Positions 35,766 to 44,320 of a stretch of DNA of 64,000 bases are shown here, one piece after another. The stretch comes from Collinsella aerofaciens (GTDB lineage: Bacteria; Actinomycetota; Coriobacteriia; Coriobacteriales; Coriobacteriaceae), in the NCBI RefSeq assembly GCF_015561195.1, contig NZ_JADMSU010000008.1:52184-116183 (forward strand). The letters are read 5' to 3'. Position 1 is the stretch's first letter. Each line of letters begins with the position of its first letter. The notes below the pieces were generated by a model. The model was given only the letters and a program-made list of their open reading frames with translations. It was not told the DNA's origin and did no database searches. Position numbers and translations under genes: made by a program.

Positions 35766-36251
35766 CTATTCCTCCCGGTAAGCGCACGCGCAGGTGGCGT
35801 ACTCGGGAAACGCTTCGCGGTCGGCGAACTTGGGATCGACGGCCGGGAACTGGCGGTGAGCGACGATGTCGCCGAGCGAAACGGAATCGAGGTAGTCGCG
35901 CATCAACGCCTGGGCTCCGGCCCACAGGGGATGATAGCAGCACGCGCCCATGCGCGCACAGTCACCATCGGGCGCGGTGCAATCGTTCATAACCATAGGA
36001 CCCTGAACGGCCTCGACGACCTGGCGGATAGTGACGTCGTCCGGACTGACCTTGAGACGCATGCCACCGTGGACGCCACGCAGGCTCTCCACAATACCGG
36101 CCTGGACCAAACCGTGCTGGATCGAACGGGCAAACGAATACGGGACATTGACCTCTTCGGCAGCGGTGCGAACAGAAAGCAAACGCTCCGGATCCTCGGC
36201 AAGCATCGCCAGCATGCGAAGGGCGTAATCAGTCTTCCTCGATATGTCCAT
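35766..36251 (-). CDS. Rrf2 family transcriptional regulator
   Basis: A 161-residue regulator with an N-terminal winged helix (MDISRKTDYALRML, YSFARSIQHGLVQAGIVES, RGVHGGMRL). The Cys pattern C-x6-C-x5-C-C (CTAPDGDCARMGACC, about 91-105) is close to the iron-sulfur ligands of IscR and NsrR, so it may sense iron-sulfur status, NO or redox. A further Cys pair lies at the C-terminus. The start at 36251 follows AAAGGGG; a longer frame upstream is rejected. A promoter and a TGTTGCGCAACA palindrome lie 160-200 bp upstream. The MutY-like gene follows after 21 bp. Confidence 0.85.
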   Translation of the reverse strand: MDISRKTDYALRMLAMLAEDPERLLSVRTAAEEVNVPYSFARSIQHGLVQAGIVESLRGVHGGMRLKVSPDDVTIRQVVEAVQGPMVMNDCTAPDGDCARMGACCYHPLWAGAQALMRDYLDSVSLGDIVAHRQFPAVDPKFADREAFPEYATCACAYREE

Positions 36252-36411
36252 TTTTCCCCTTTCGAGGAATACGAACAGCTCGAACGAGCTCCGGGGCCGA
36301 GCTTGTGTCGAGACGCTAAATGACCGCCAGGACATCCAAATGGTAAATCGGATATCCACTGAGTGCCGCGCTTGGAGCGAAATGCATCAGATGCGGCGCA
36401 CAGTGCAATTT

Positions 36412-36440
36412 AGTATAACCTAACCCCCTGTCTCGTAAAA
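36412..36440 (-). promoter_or_regulatory. Promoter of the Rrf2 gene
   Basis: On the minus strand TTTTAC and TATACT are separated by 17 bp. The leader to the start codon is about 155 nt. Confidence 0.5.
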
Positions 36441-36444
36441 CAGG

Positions 36445-36456
36445 TGTTGCGCAACA
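36445..36456. promoter_or_regulatory. Palindrome TGTTGCGCAACA, copy 2
   Basis: Identical to 28208-28219 and placed 4 bp upstream of the -35 box of the Rrf2 promoter, a typical activator or repressor position. Confidence 0.5.
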
Positions 36457-36574
36457 AAGCTGTTGTTCAGACAGATATACTTATTAGATTTTACTTGCGT
36501 TCCCGAAGGCGCGGGGATTCTGGGCGAAGATGCACCAGGGCGATCGTTCTATCGAAACAAAGTGCATCAAACGC

Positions 36575-36602
36575 AAAAAGCCACGTCCGAAGACGTGGCT
36601 TT
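36575..36602 (-). terminator. Terminator after tRNA-Asp
   Basis: AAAGCCACGTC-TTCG-GACGTGGCTTT on the minus strand, a perfect 11-bp stem with a UUCG loop and TTTTT. Confidence 0.9.
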
Positions 36603-36610
36603 AATTGCGT

Positions 36611-36688
<78 letters not shown>

Positions 36689-36734
36689 AGGCAGACGTTC
36701 GCGTTTGTTTCCGCTCGCGTGCGCTGCGGGGATT

Positions 36735-36764
36735 AGTATACACAGAAGTCTGTCCGGCGCGCAA
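36735..36764 (-). promoter_or_regulatory. Promoter of tRNA-Asp
   Basis: TTGCGC and TATACT separated by 18 bp, 47 bp before the tRNA 5' end. Confidence 0.6.
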
Positions 36765-36796
36765 CAACTTTTTTGAAAAAATTTTTCGGTCCCTCC

Positions 36797-36940
36797 GGGA
36801 GGGTCTCCGGGGCCGGCGGGCGCGGGTTGAGTTTGCTGCTCTACAGTCCTGCGCAAGACGGAAAGCACATTAAGTGCTTTCCTTTGCGTGCGGAACTCGC
36901 GACAAACTTAACCCCCGCCCTCAGCCCCGGAGACCCTCCC
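36797..36940. repeat. Long multi-segment hairpin near tRNA-Asp
   Basis: GGGAGGGTCTCCGGGGC (36797-36813) is perfectly complementary to 36924-36940. Inside, GGGTT-AGTTTG type arms pair with CAAACT-AACCC, and the apex is GGAAAGCAC-attaa-GTGCTTTCC. Together they form a near-continuous stem over about 144 nt. It occupies the gap between tRNA-Asp and the phosphoesterase gene; no coding region is seen there. Confidence 0.75.
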
Positions 36941-37060
36941 TGCCGTCACATTGTTCAATCAGTTTTGCGGGCGTGCGCCGCTGCGCGGCTAGCCCGCATG
37001 CTCCTCGGCGGGGTTGGTCTGATGGATCTTGTTGAACTTCCGCCTTTGGCTCAAATGGAA

Positions 37061-37091
37061 ACGGGGGGACGCATCTGCATCCCCCGTTTTT
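37061..37091. terminator. Terminator-like hairpin beyond the YfcE-type gene
   Basis: ACGGGGG...CCCCCGT with a TTTTT run on the plus strand and only TTTCC on the minus strand. The only adjacent gene is on the minus strand, so its orientation is odd. Confidence 0.6.
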
Positions 37092-37098
37092 GTTGTGA

Positions 37099-37566
37099 TT
37101 ACTCTAGGTCAATAAACTTAGTGCTTAGGATCTTGCCGTCTTTTACTAGCATTCTGGCCATGGTGGGGCCTCGGGTGCCTCTGGGGTAGCTGGCGCTGCC
37201 CGGGTTGAGGACTAAGCAACGGCCCACTTGGGCTTCTTTGGTTACGTGGGTGTGGCCGTTGATGGCTACGTCTACGGATCCCACCGGAAGGTCTTCGCGG
37301 TAGTGGGCTACGGCGAATTTAAGGCCTTCGTAGGTAAAGAGCGCAAGACGGTCTACATCGGGGCCGTAGTCGCGGTAGTAATCGTTGTTGCCCAGTACGG
37401 CCCGCACGGGGGCGATGGTGCATAGGTGCTCGTAGTCCATCTCTGACGTGAGGTCGCCGGCGTGGATAATCAGGTCTGCGCCCTCAAGCTCATCCAGGAG
37501 CGCAGGCGAAAGATAGCCGTGGGTGTCCGAGATGATGTCGATACGCTTGGCGCTTGCACTGTTCAT
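37099..37566 (-). CDS. YfcE/MJ0936-type metallophosphodiesterase
   Basis: A 155-residue calcineurin-like phosphoesterase. Metal-binding motifs are visible in order: SDTHG (D-x-H), HAGDLTS (GD), GNNDYY (GNxx), AHYRED, and NGHTHV (GH-x-H). Family members hydrolyse phosphodiesters in vitro; the natural substrate is uncertain. The start at 37566 follows GAAGGGATCCC; the longer open frame upstream runs into the terminator of the LytTR gene and is rejected. Confidence 0.9.
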   Translation of the reverse strand: MNSASAKRIDIISDTHGYLSPALLDELEGADLIIHAGDLTSEMDYEHLCTIAPVRAVLGNNDYYRDYGPDVDRLALFTYEGLKFAVAHYREDLPVGSVDVAINGHTHVTKEAQVGRCLVLNPGSASYPRGTRGPTMARMLVKDGKILSTKFIDLE

Positions 37567-37605
37567 GGGATCCCTTCCGCAAAAAACGATTCGGCAGATA
37601 CATAC

Positions 37606-37655
37606 AAAAAGGCCCCACGGCTCCGCAGACGATGGGTCTACAGGGCTGCGGGGCC
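37606..37655 (-). terminator. Terminator of the LytTR operon 1
   Basis: GGCCCCGCAGCC pairs with GCCGTGGGGCC across an imperfect loop and is followed on the minus strand by TTTTT, 7 nt past the regulator's stop codon. Confidence 0.75.
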
Positions 37656-37661
37656 AGTGTG

Positions 37662-38378
37662 CTAGAGACTCAGAGCCTTCTTGAGCGGCACGACGCGGCG
37701 GCGCGAAACCGGCACGCGTTCGTCGACGCCCGTAATGCCCAGCTGGATGGCGCCCGAGGGCACCGTCTCCACATCCGTGACGCACGCCAAGTTGACGATA
37801 TAGCGGCGGTGAACACGGAAGAAGCCAAAGTCGCAGAGTCTGGCCTCAAACTGCGCCAGCGAGGTCGTCGACAAAAAGCGATCATCGACGGTATAGATGC
37901 AGGAGTAATCGTCCTTGGCCATGATAAAGCGAATGTCGTCCACGGGAATGAGCACCTTGCGGCCGCCCTTTTCCACCGGGATACGCTCGATGGTCACCTT
38001 GCTGTCCGTAACCGGCTTGGTGCGTTGCATGACCTTCTCGATCGCGCGATCCAAGCGAGCTTCCTCGACCGGCTTCATCAGATAATCGACGGCATCCACG
38101 TCGAATGCCTCGACCGCATGGTCACTATACGCAGTCACAAACACGATCGCCGGCGGATTTTTGAGCTTATGCAGCGCCTCGGCAAGTTGCAGGCCCGAGG
38201 CACCGGGCATCGAGATATCGAGAAACACGACATCCACGCGACTTTCCATAAGCATCTCGATGGCGGAGCGGACGCTCGACGCCTCCGTGATCGTGCCGAT
38301 CTTGCCCGTTTGCTCGAGCAGGAAGCGAAGCTCCGAGCGAGCCGGCGCCTCATCATCCACAATCATCGCACGCAGCAT
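37662..38378 (-). CDS. LytTR family response regulator (system 1)
   Basis: A 238-residue regulator. The receiver domain (about 1-120) has DDE at 8-10, the phosphorylated Asp54 in FLDISMPG, Thr in VTAYSDH and Lys in YLMKPVEEA. The LytTR DNA-binding domain (about 140-236) shows FFRVHRRYIVNL and VPVSRRRV. It is the third gene of an operon after a glycosyltransferase and a LytS-type kinase. The ATG at 38378 is chosen with AAAGG upstream; a TTG seven codons earlier is possible. Targets are unknown. Confidence 0.9.
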   Translation of the reverse strand: MLRAMIVDDEAPARSELRFLLEQTGKIGTITEASSVRSAIEMLMESRVDVVFLDISMPGASGLQLAEALHKLKNPPAIVFVTAYSDHAVEAFDVDAVDYLMKPVEEARLDRAIEKVMQRTKPVTDSKVTIERIPVEKGGRKVLIPVDDIRFIMAKDDYSCIYTVDDRFLSTTSLAQFEARLCDFGFFRVHRRYIVNLACVTDVETVPSGAIQLGITGVDERVPVSRRRVVPLKKALSL

Positions 38379-38450
38379 AGGGATAAAACCTTTCGTCAAC
38401 TAACTACGCCGGGCATCCGTCGCATGACGTTGAGCCCGTAGCCTTTTATT

Positions 38451-39794
38451 TTACTCTTGAATGTCAAAGATGCTCTCTGACAAATCAAGATGAAGGAGCA
38501 CTTTGGTGCCCTTGCCCGGCGCCGATTCGACACGCGTATAGGAGTGCGGCCCATAAAAGCGATGGATGCGCTCCGAAATATTGTGCATGGCCACACCGGC
38601 GCCGCCACCCTGGGGAGAGCTGGCGTCGGGACGGGCAGAACGCTCGTCAAACAGTCTGGCGGCGGTACCCTCATCCATGCCCACGCCATTATCGGCCACG
38701 GCAATCAAGATTGCATCCTCGCCGTCTTGGTGAACGGTCACGTCGATCCTCAGGGCGTCGTCATCGCCCATACCATGACGTACGGCGTTCTCGACAATCG
38801 GCTGGATCACGAACGCCGGCACCAGCGTATCTTCCACGTCCTCGGACACATCGAACGTCGCAAGCACGCGGTCCTCGCCAAAGCGGGCCTTCTCAAAGGT
38901 AAGGTAGCGCCTGGTCTGTGCGACCTCGCGCGAGACCGGAATAAGCGATCCCGAGTTGTCGAGCGTGGCACGATAGAACGATGAGAACTCACGAAGCAGT
39001 TCGCGGGCCCGCAGCGGGTCGGTGCGCGTAAACGATGCAATGGTGTTCAGCGTGTTGAACAGGAAGTGCGGGTTAATCTGCGCCTGCAGCGCACGCACCT
39101 CGGCGCGCGCCGTGAGTTCCTTTTGCACCTCGAGCTCGTGGATGGCGAGCTGCGTGGACAAGATCTCGGCAAAGCCCGAGGCAAGCGCGTACTGGGTACG
39201 GTCGACGGCGCGCGGGGTCTTGTAGTAGAACTTGAGCGTGCCGACGGTACGATCGCCCACCTTGATGGGGGCGATAATGCCGGCGGGGACTTGGTTGTGC
39301 GAGCCGTCCGAGCCCACGACATCCACCATACGGTTGAACGACTGCACGATGCCATGTTCGATAACGTAGCGTGTGGCAAGCGTGTGGATGGGAGTATCGG
39401 GCAGCAGTTTTTCCTCAAACTCGCCCGCGCAGGCAAGCACGTTGTCCTCGTCGGTGATGGCCACCGTCATGGCGCGCGTCTCGGGCAAAATGCGCCGGCA
39501 CACCAAACGCGCCGACTCCTGCGTCAGACCGCCCTTAATGTCCTCGAGCATGGCCGAGGCCACCGAGAGCGTCTCCTCGGTGTACTGGGAGCGCACCGAA
39601 TCGGGATTGAGCGTCAAAAAGATAAAGATGCACAGAAAGATGCACAGCAGCGCGCAGGCAATCACCGTGGCGATCGGCTCGATACCGGTCACCAAGGCAA
39701 AAATAAAGTATACCAGCACGCAAATGGCGCAGGCAACGGCAATGATGCGAAAGATTGATATTGAACTATCGCGCTGGGCGCGGCGGTCGATCAT
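38451..39794 (-). CDS. LytS-type sensor histidine kinase (system 1)
   Basis: A 447-residue membrane kinase. Two transmembrane helices (about 13-36 and 41-62) are followed by a GAF-like sensor region (about 75-205) and the His_kinase domain, with phospho-accepting His243 in QINPHFLFNTLN and an ATPase domain with QPIVENAVRHG, DNGVGMDEG and GGGAGVAMHN. No large external domain exists, so it likely senses within the membrane or a cytosolic ligand. Its start overlaps the glycosyltransferase stop (ATGA), so the two are translationally coupled. Confidence 0.9.
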   Translation of the reverse strand: MIDRRAQRDSSISIFRIIAVACAICVLVYFIFALVTGIEPIATVIACALLCIFLCIFIFLTLNPDSVRSQYTEETLSVASAMLEDIKGGLTQESARLVCRRILPETRAMTVAITDEDNVLACAGEFEEKLLPDTPIHTLATRYVIEHGIVQSFNRMVDVVGSDGSHNQVPAGIIAPIKVGDRTVGTLKFYYKTPRAVDRTQYALASGFAEILSTQLAIHELEVQKELTARAEVRALQAQINPHFLFNTLNTIASFTRTDPLRARELLREFSSFYRATLDNSGSLIPVSREVAQTRRYLTFEKARFGEDRVLATFDVSEDVEDTLVPAFVIQPIVENAVRHGMGDDDALRIDVTVHQDGEDAILIAVADNGVGMDEGTAARLFDERSARPDASSPQGGGAGVAMHNISERIHRFYGPHSYTRVESAPGKGTKVLLHLDLSESIFDIQE

Positions 39795-40978
39795 TCGGCC
39801 CCCTCCAGGATACTGATCAGTTGTGCGTCACGCCAAAGCCCGTCCATGATCTTGGGCCAAAAGCTCTGGAAACGCAGGTAGCTTGCAGCGTTTTGGCGCG
39901 CATAGGCCTTTGCCTCGTCGATACCATGGCGCCAGATGCGCAGGTAGCCCTCATGCTCGCAGGTAAACACGCTGCGGACCATAGCGGTCTTGCGCACGCG
40001 GTCGTCGAGCTCGCGCGAAATCCACGGGCCCGGGTAGGGCATGAGCGATGCCGCCGTAACGGGAATGAGCTCCTTTTGATGCGCGGCGAATGTCAACTTG
40101 GCCCGTTCGTAGTACCAACGGTATACATCCTGCATAAAGCGCGGTGAGCGCTTTTCGGACTCCGGAGGCAGATGGCGCACGGTCCACTCGTTATCGAACC
40201 ACACGTCGTAGCCAAACATGCGCATGTTAAAGAGGTAATCCAAGTCCTCGCCGCGGGTGATAAACGGGTCAAAGGCCACACGCGTAAAGGCGCGGGCGTG
40301 CAGGGCCATCAGGCCGCCGCACACGTAGTTGGAGCGCGAGATGCGGGTGCCCGAGAGCGCCTTTTTCATCCAACGGTTGAACTCGATGCGCTTGGTCCAC
40401 CAACGATGGCAGATGCCCGCCTTGTCCGTGGGAGCCAGCGGCGAGCCGTCGCAATCGTAGAAATAGCCGCTCTTGACCAAGATCGGCAAGCCCTGACGCG
40501 TCTGCTGCCCCAACGCATAGGTCGCGCGCTTCATGAAGTCGGCGTCGATGACAGTCTCATCGTCATCCAAGAAGATAACCGCGTCATGCCCCAGCACAGC
40601 GGCGCAGGCTAGCCCCATATTGCGGATGGCACCGTAGCCTCGCAGGCTCACGCACTCGCCCGAACCCTTGGGCGCGATCTGAGCAACCCGGTCTGCGATG
40701 CGCGAGGCCTGGGTGTTGGTGACAACGGTGACCTTGAGCGTGGGATGCGCGTCGACAATCTCGTGCACGCGCAGCGACACATCGGCTGTGGCAGAAACGG
40801 GACAGACCACCAAAAGGATGATGCGCGGGATGTCACGTACCTGCTCAAGCGAGGCCAGGCAGCGGTCGAGTTCGGGATTGTCGGCGTTGAGTCGCGTCGA
40901 ATGGTCATAGGTGCCAGGGGCGTTTGCGCAAGCGTCATCGCCCGCCCAATACGTTGGAATCACGACCGTGGCGTTCAT
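39791..40978 (-). CDS. Family 2 glycosyltransferase
   Basis: A 395-residue GT-A type enzyme. The N-terminal strand is MNATVVIPTYW; the nucleotide-sugar/metal motif is FLDDDETV (about 135-142), and GEDLDYLF (about 241) fits the acceptor-side acidic motif. There is no transmembrane helix, so it is cytosolic or peripheral. It overlaps the kinase gene by 4 nt, which implies coordinated expression of a sugar transfer step with a cell-envelope-type two-component system. Donor and acceptor are unknown. Confidence 0.82.
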   Translation of the reverse strand: MNATVVIPTYWAGDDACANAPGTYDHSTRLNADNPELDRCLASLEQVRDIPRIILLVVCPVSATADVSLRVHEIVDAHPTLKVTVVTNTQASRIADRVAQIAPKGSGECVSLRGYGAIRNMGLACAAVLGHDAVIFLDDDETVIDADFMKRATYALGQQTRQGLPILVKSGYFYDCDGSPLAPTDKAGICHRWWTKRIEFNRWMKKALSGTRISRSNYVCGGLMALHARAFTRVAFDPFITRGEDLDYLFNMRMFGYDVWFDNEWTVRHLPPESEKRSPRFMQDVYRWYYERAKLTFAAHQKELIPVTAASLMPYPGPWISRELDDRVRKTAMVRSVFTCEHEGYLRIWRHGIDEAKAYARQNAASYLRFQSFWPKIMDGLWRDAQLISILEGAE

Positions 40979-41000
40979 GCCTTACCCTCCCTGCAACACA

Positions 41001-41035
41001 AAAACGGGGCGCCGCCAAACACAGGCGACGCCCCG
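41001..41035 (-). terminator. Terminator after the MFS gene
   Basis: CGGGGCGTCGCC and GGCGGCGCCCCG arms (one mismatch) with a 7-nt loop, followed on the minus strand by TTTTTGTG. Confidence 0.8.
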
Positions 41036-41149
41036 CGACCTAGCTGATTCCATCATACCCACTTGGGCAAATCATTGCTCGCAAGTCGCAATGTTTATTG
41101 CGGATAACCCCAAAAGAGTACCGTGGACAGGCACAATAGCCGCTCGCTC

Positions 41150-42409
41150 CTATGCGGCATGCTCTGCCGCCCGAGTCATGCGGGACAGGCGGACCAGCAG
41201 CATAAAGCCAACGATCAGCAGCACGCCAATGGAAAGGACGCCCAGCGACGGGTTGCCGGTCAGCGAGGTGACGACCGACACCAGGAAGGTGCCCATAACG
41301 CTTGCATAACGACCAAAGATGTCAAAGAAGCCGTAGTACTCGTTGGACTTTTCCTTGGGGATAATGCGGCCAAAGTAGCTACGGCTGAGCGCCTGCACGC
41401 CGCCCTGGAACAGGCCGACCATAATGGCAAGCACCCAAAACTCAAAGGCGGTCTTTAGGAAGAACGCGGCGAACAGCACAATGCCCATATAGGCGGCGAC
41501 TGCCACCAAGATCATGTTGAGCGTGCCCACGCGGCCGGCGAGCTTGCCGTAGATGATGGCGGATGGAAAGGCCACGAACTGCGTGACGAGCAGCGCCAGG
41601 ACCAACTGGGTCGAATCGATGCCCAAAGCCGAGCCGTAGCTGGTAGCCATGGAAATGACCGTGTGCACACCGTCGATATAGAAGAAGAACGCGATCATGT
41701 AGACCAGCACGGTCTTGTTGTGGGCGATCTCGCGCATGGTGTGTCCGACCTCGGAGAACACACCGCCCACGATGTGGCCGATAGTGTCCTCGGGACCGCG
41801 CTCGCGACCGTACTTTTGCTTATAGGTGCGAATGAGCGGCAGGGTAAAGATGAGCCACCAGGCACCAGTGATGATAAACGACAGACGCGTTGCCAGCATG
41901 GTGGGGACGCCAAGAGCGGGGCCACCCATGATGAGCGCCAGGCAGATGACGAACGGCACGGTGGAACCGATGTAGCCCCAGGCATAGCCCGAGCTGGACA
42001 CGGCGTCCATGCGCTCGTCGGTGGTAATGTCGGGCAGCATGGCGTCGTAGAACGTCATAGAAGAGTTAAGGCCGATGGTGCACAGCACGTACACGGTCAA
42101 AAATGCCATGGCGGACATTGGGATAGCCTGCGCCAGGCAAAGCACCAGGCCCGTGAGGAAGAAGCCCAAGAAGAACTTGATCTTGTTGCCGGCGTAGTCG
42201 GCAAGCGCGCCCAGAATGGGCATGAGCATGGCGATGACCAGCGAGGCGATCGTCTGCGCATTGCCCCAAGCGACCACCAGGTCGGCCGAGGAAGCGCCGG
42301 TATTGATGGCGTTAAAGTAAATGGGCACCACCGAGGTATTGAGCAGCACAAGGGCCGAATTGCCCACATCATACATAACCCAGTTACGCTCGAGCTTGGT
42401 GTATTTCAT
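41150..42409 (-). CDS. MFS permease, UMF1/Atg22-like family
   Basis: A 419-residue major facilitator with about 12 hydrophobic segments. It fits the UMF1 family: ERNWVMYDVGNSA at the start, ALADYAGNKIK as the loop 2-3 motif, and GLFQGGVQALSRSYFGRIIP in the second half. Bacterial substrates of this family are mostly unknown. It follows the phospholipase-like gene by about 100 bp and has its own terminator. Confidence 0.85.
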   Translation of the reverse strand: MKYTKLERNWVMYDVGNSALVLLNTSVVPIYFNAINTGASSADLVVAWGNAQTIASLVIAMLMPILGALADYAGNKIKFFLGFFLTGLVLCLAQAIPMSAMAFLTVYVLCTIGLNSSMTFYDAMLPDITTDERMDAVSSSGYAWGYIGSTVPFVICLALIMGGPALGVPTMLATRLSFIITGAWWLIFTLPLIRTYKQKYGRERGPEDTIGHIVGGVFSEVGHTMREIAHNKTVLVYMIAFFFYIDGVHTVISMATSYGSALGIDSTQLVLALLVTQFVAFPSAIIYGKLAGRVGTLNMILVAVAAYMGIVLFAAFFLKTAFEFWVLAIMVGLFQGGVQALSRSYFGRIIPKEKSNEYYGFFDIFGRYASVMGTFLVSVVTSLTGNPSLGVLSIGVLLIVGFMLLVRLSRMTRAAEHAA

Positions 42410-42510
42410 GGACAGGGACCCTTCGTATTCGCCCGATATGCAGTTAGTTCATCGTACCCCAATTGTCCAGAACCGCCGGTAAGGATTCGGCAAAGGGGCA
42501 CGCACGGGCC

Positions 42511-43455
42511 CTATTCCTCGCGGTCGAACTCCTCATCGGCATTGAGCACGCGACCGCTGTAGTTGACGCGACTGGTCACGGCATCCATGTCACCGGTCTC
42601 GATAAAACGTGCGACCGTGCACTCGTAATCGACCAGCGCGCGATCAAAGACCTCGGGGAAACTCTCGTTCGAGACCTCGTCGGTAAAGGGATTCTTCCAT
42701 GTCAGATGGCCCAGGTTACCGGTGCGCTCGGGCAGCTCCGTCGTCACGCGATGGGCAAGGCCGTCGAGCAGCGAGTAGTCGTGCACCAAGCCCTCAACCA
42801 GCGAGATCGCGCGCGTCTTTGCGGAGCCGGCCGGCTCAATCGCGCGGTAAAGTCGCTGCATATTGGCAACGGCAGCACCGTACTCCCCCGCCGGAATGTC
42901 AATGCCGTACACGCGTCCGGCAACATAGCTCATCAGCACGCCGGCCACGCGATTGATGCGATCGGTGGTGACGATCTCGCCCGCCGGCGGGTAATCGTCG
43001 ACCGTAGCGCCATCGCGTTTAAGCTGCAGCATCAGTACATCCAGGTCGCTCTCGATCACGGCATGGACCTGACTGCTCGAATCCTCAAGCTCTGAATCGG
43101 ACTCCACGATGCCAAACTGCTGCTCATAGACAAAGGGATGGGCGTTGCGGTCGAGCACGTAATGAGACAGCAGGCCCAACGCAAAGGCGCGACCCAAGCT
43201 GGCATCGCGCGGCTGCAGGTGCGACACGCCGTCGCGCAGGCACGCGAACTGGCGAGACATGCGCGACCGATGCATGACCTGCGCCAGCAGCGTGCAGTCG
43301 GAAACACGCGGTGTCAGAATGTGAAAGAAAAACGGGTCGGGGCCTTGGTTGCCCAAGATAAAGGCAATGCGCTCTTCATCGGACGTGATGACGCCCTGCG
43401 GAAGACGGTCGATGCTTTCCTCGCCAAACAGATGATGGGTGATAAGCGCGGGCAT
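42511..43455 (-). CDS. Zinc-dependent phospholipase C-like protein
   Basis: A 314-residue protein of the PF00882-like group. Metal-ligand residues are visible: MPALITHHLFGEE (His-His near the N-terminus), GNQGPDPFFFH (Asp, His), and LLSHYVLDRNAHPF (His, Asp, His). It has no obvious signal peptide, unlike secreted phospholipases. The substrate could be a phospholipid or another phosphoester. The start at 43455 follows AAAGGATCATT. It lies downstream of a LytTR regulator gene. Confidence 0.75.
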   Translation of the reverse strand: MPALITHHLFGEESIDRLPQGVITSDEERIAFILGNQGPDPFFFHILTPRVSDCTLLAQVMHRSRMSRQFACLRDGVSHLQPRDASLGRAFALGLLSHYVLDRNAHPFVYEQQFGIVESDSELEDSSSQVHAVIESDLDVLMLQLKRDGATVDDYPPAGEIVTTDRINRVAGVLMSYVAGRVYGIDIPAGEYGAAVANMQRLYRAIEPAGSAKTRAISLVEGLVHDYSLLDGLAHRVTTELPERTGNLGHLTWKNPFTDEVSNESFPEVFDRALVDYECTVARFIETGDMDAVTSRVNYSGRVLNADEEFDREE

Positions 43456-43547
43456 AATGATCCTTTCGATTTCATTCGATGCCACCCATTATGCCCACCG
43501 CGCGCCCATGCCAAACCTGCGATGGTAAACGACGGCACGCAAGCCTC

Positions 43548-44282
43548 TTACGCAAGCCCCAGGTGCGACTTGACCTCGGCGGCACGACGACGGGACACCG
43601 GCACCGTCGAGCTCACGCGGTCGAGCCTGAGCTCCATCAACCCCGTGGAGCCAATCTCAACATTGTGCACGTCTTCCAAATTGACCAGGTAGCTGCGATG
43701 AACGCGAATAAAGCCCTCGGAGTCCAAGCGACGCTCGAGCGAAGAGATCGACTCATTGATCAGGTACGTTCCCTCGGCGCAGATGGCGTTGCAAAAATCG
43801 GCGCGCGCCTCAAAGTAGCAGACGTCTGCGGCGGGAATGAACACCTTTTTGCCCCCGCGGTCCACCGTCAGACGCAAAGGCTGGCGCGGAGCATGGATAA
43901 CACGACGGGCACCCAAGGCTGCCTCGATCTTGTCGAGTGCCTTTGACAGGCGTGCGTCCTCGACCGGCTTGACGACATAGTCGACCGCATCGAGGTTATA
44001 CGCATCAGCGGCAAATTCGGCAAACGCCGTCACAAACACAACCACCGGCGGCGTCTTTAGGTTCTGCAGCGTCTCGGCAAGCTCAATTCCCGAGCGACCG
44101 GGCATGGTAATGTCTAAAAACAACACGTCGGGCTTGTTCGACAGAATCGACTCCACGGCTTCGGTGACATTGCCCGCCTCGGCAATCTGACCCACACGCG
44201 TATCCTTTTCCAACAGATAGCGTAGCTCAGCCCTAATTGGAGGCTCGTCATCAACCACCAAGATGTTCCAGCCTTCGGACAT
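43548..44282 (-). CDS. LytTR family response regulator (system 2)
   Basis: A 244-residue paralog of the system 1 regulator. Receiver: DDE at 11-13, Asp57 in FLDITMPG, Thr in VTAFAEF, Lys in YVVKPVEDA. LytTR domain: GFIRVHRSYLVNL and VPVSRRRAAEV. It lies 38 nt downstream of its kinase and forms the second HK-RR pair within 8 kb. Its targets may include the neighbouring hydrolase and permease; this is only positional. Confidence 0.9.
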   Translation of the reverse strand: MSEGWNILVVDDEPPIRAELRYLLEKDTRVGQIAEAGNVTEAVESILSNKPDVLFLDITMPGRSGIELAETLQNLKTPPVVVFVTAFAEFAADAYNLDAVDYVVKPVEDARLSKALDKIEAALGARRVIHAPRQPLRLTVDRGGKKVFIPAADVCYFEARADFCNAICAEGTYLINESISSLERRLDSEGFIRVHRSYLVNLEDVHNVEIGSTGLMELRLDRVSSTVPVSRRRAAEVKSHLGLA

Positions 44283-44320
44283 ATGTGCTTCCCCTCTTTT
44301 TCTCTCAATCCAACCGCGTG

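Noticed and set aside
37061-37091. Terminator implying an unseen plus-strand gene in 36.7-37.06 kb
   Set aside because: The upstream plus-strand sequence is the long hairpin element and has no coding features, so the orientation is left unexplained.
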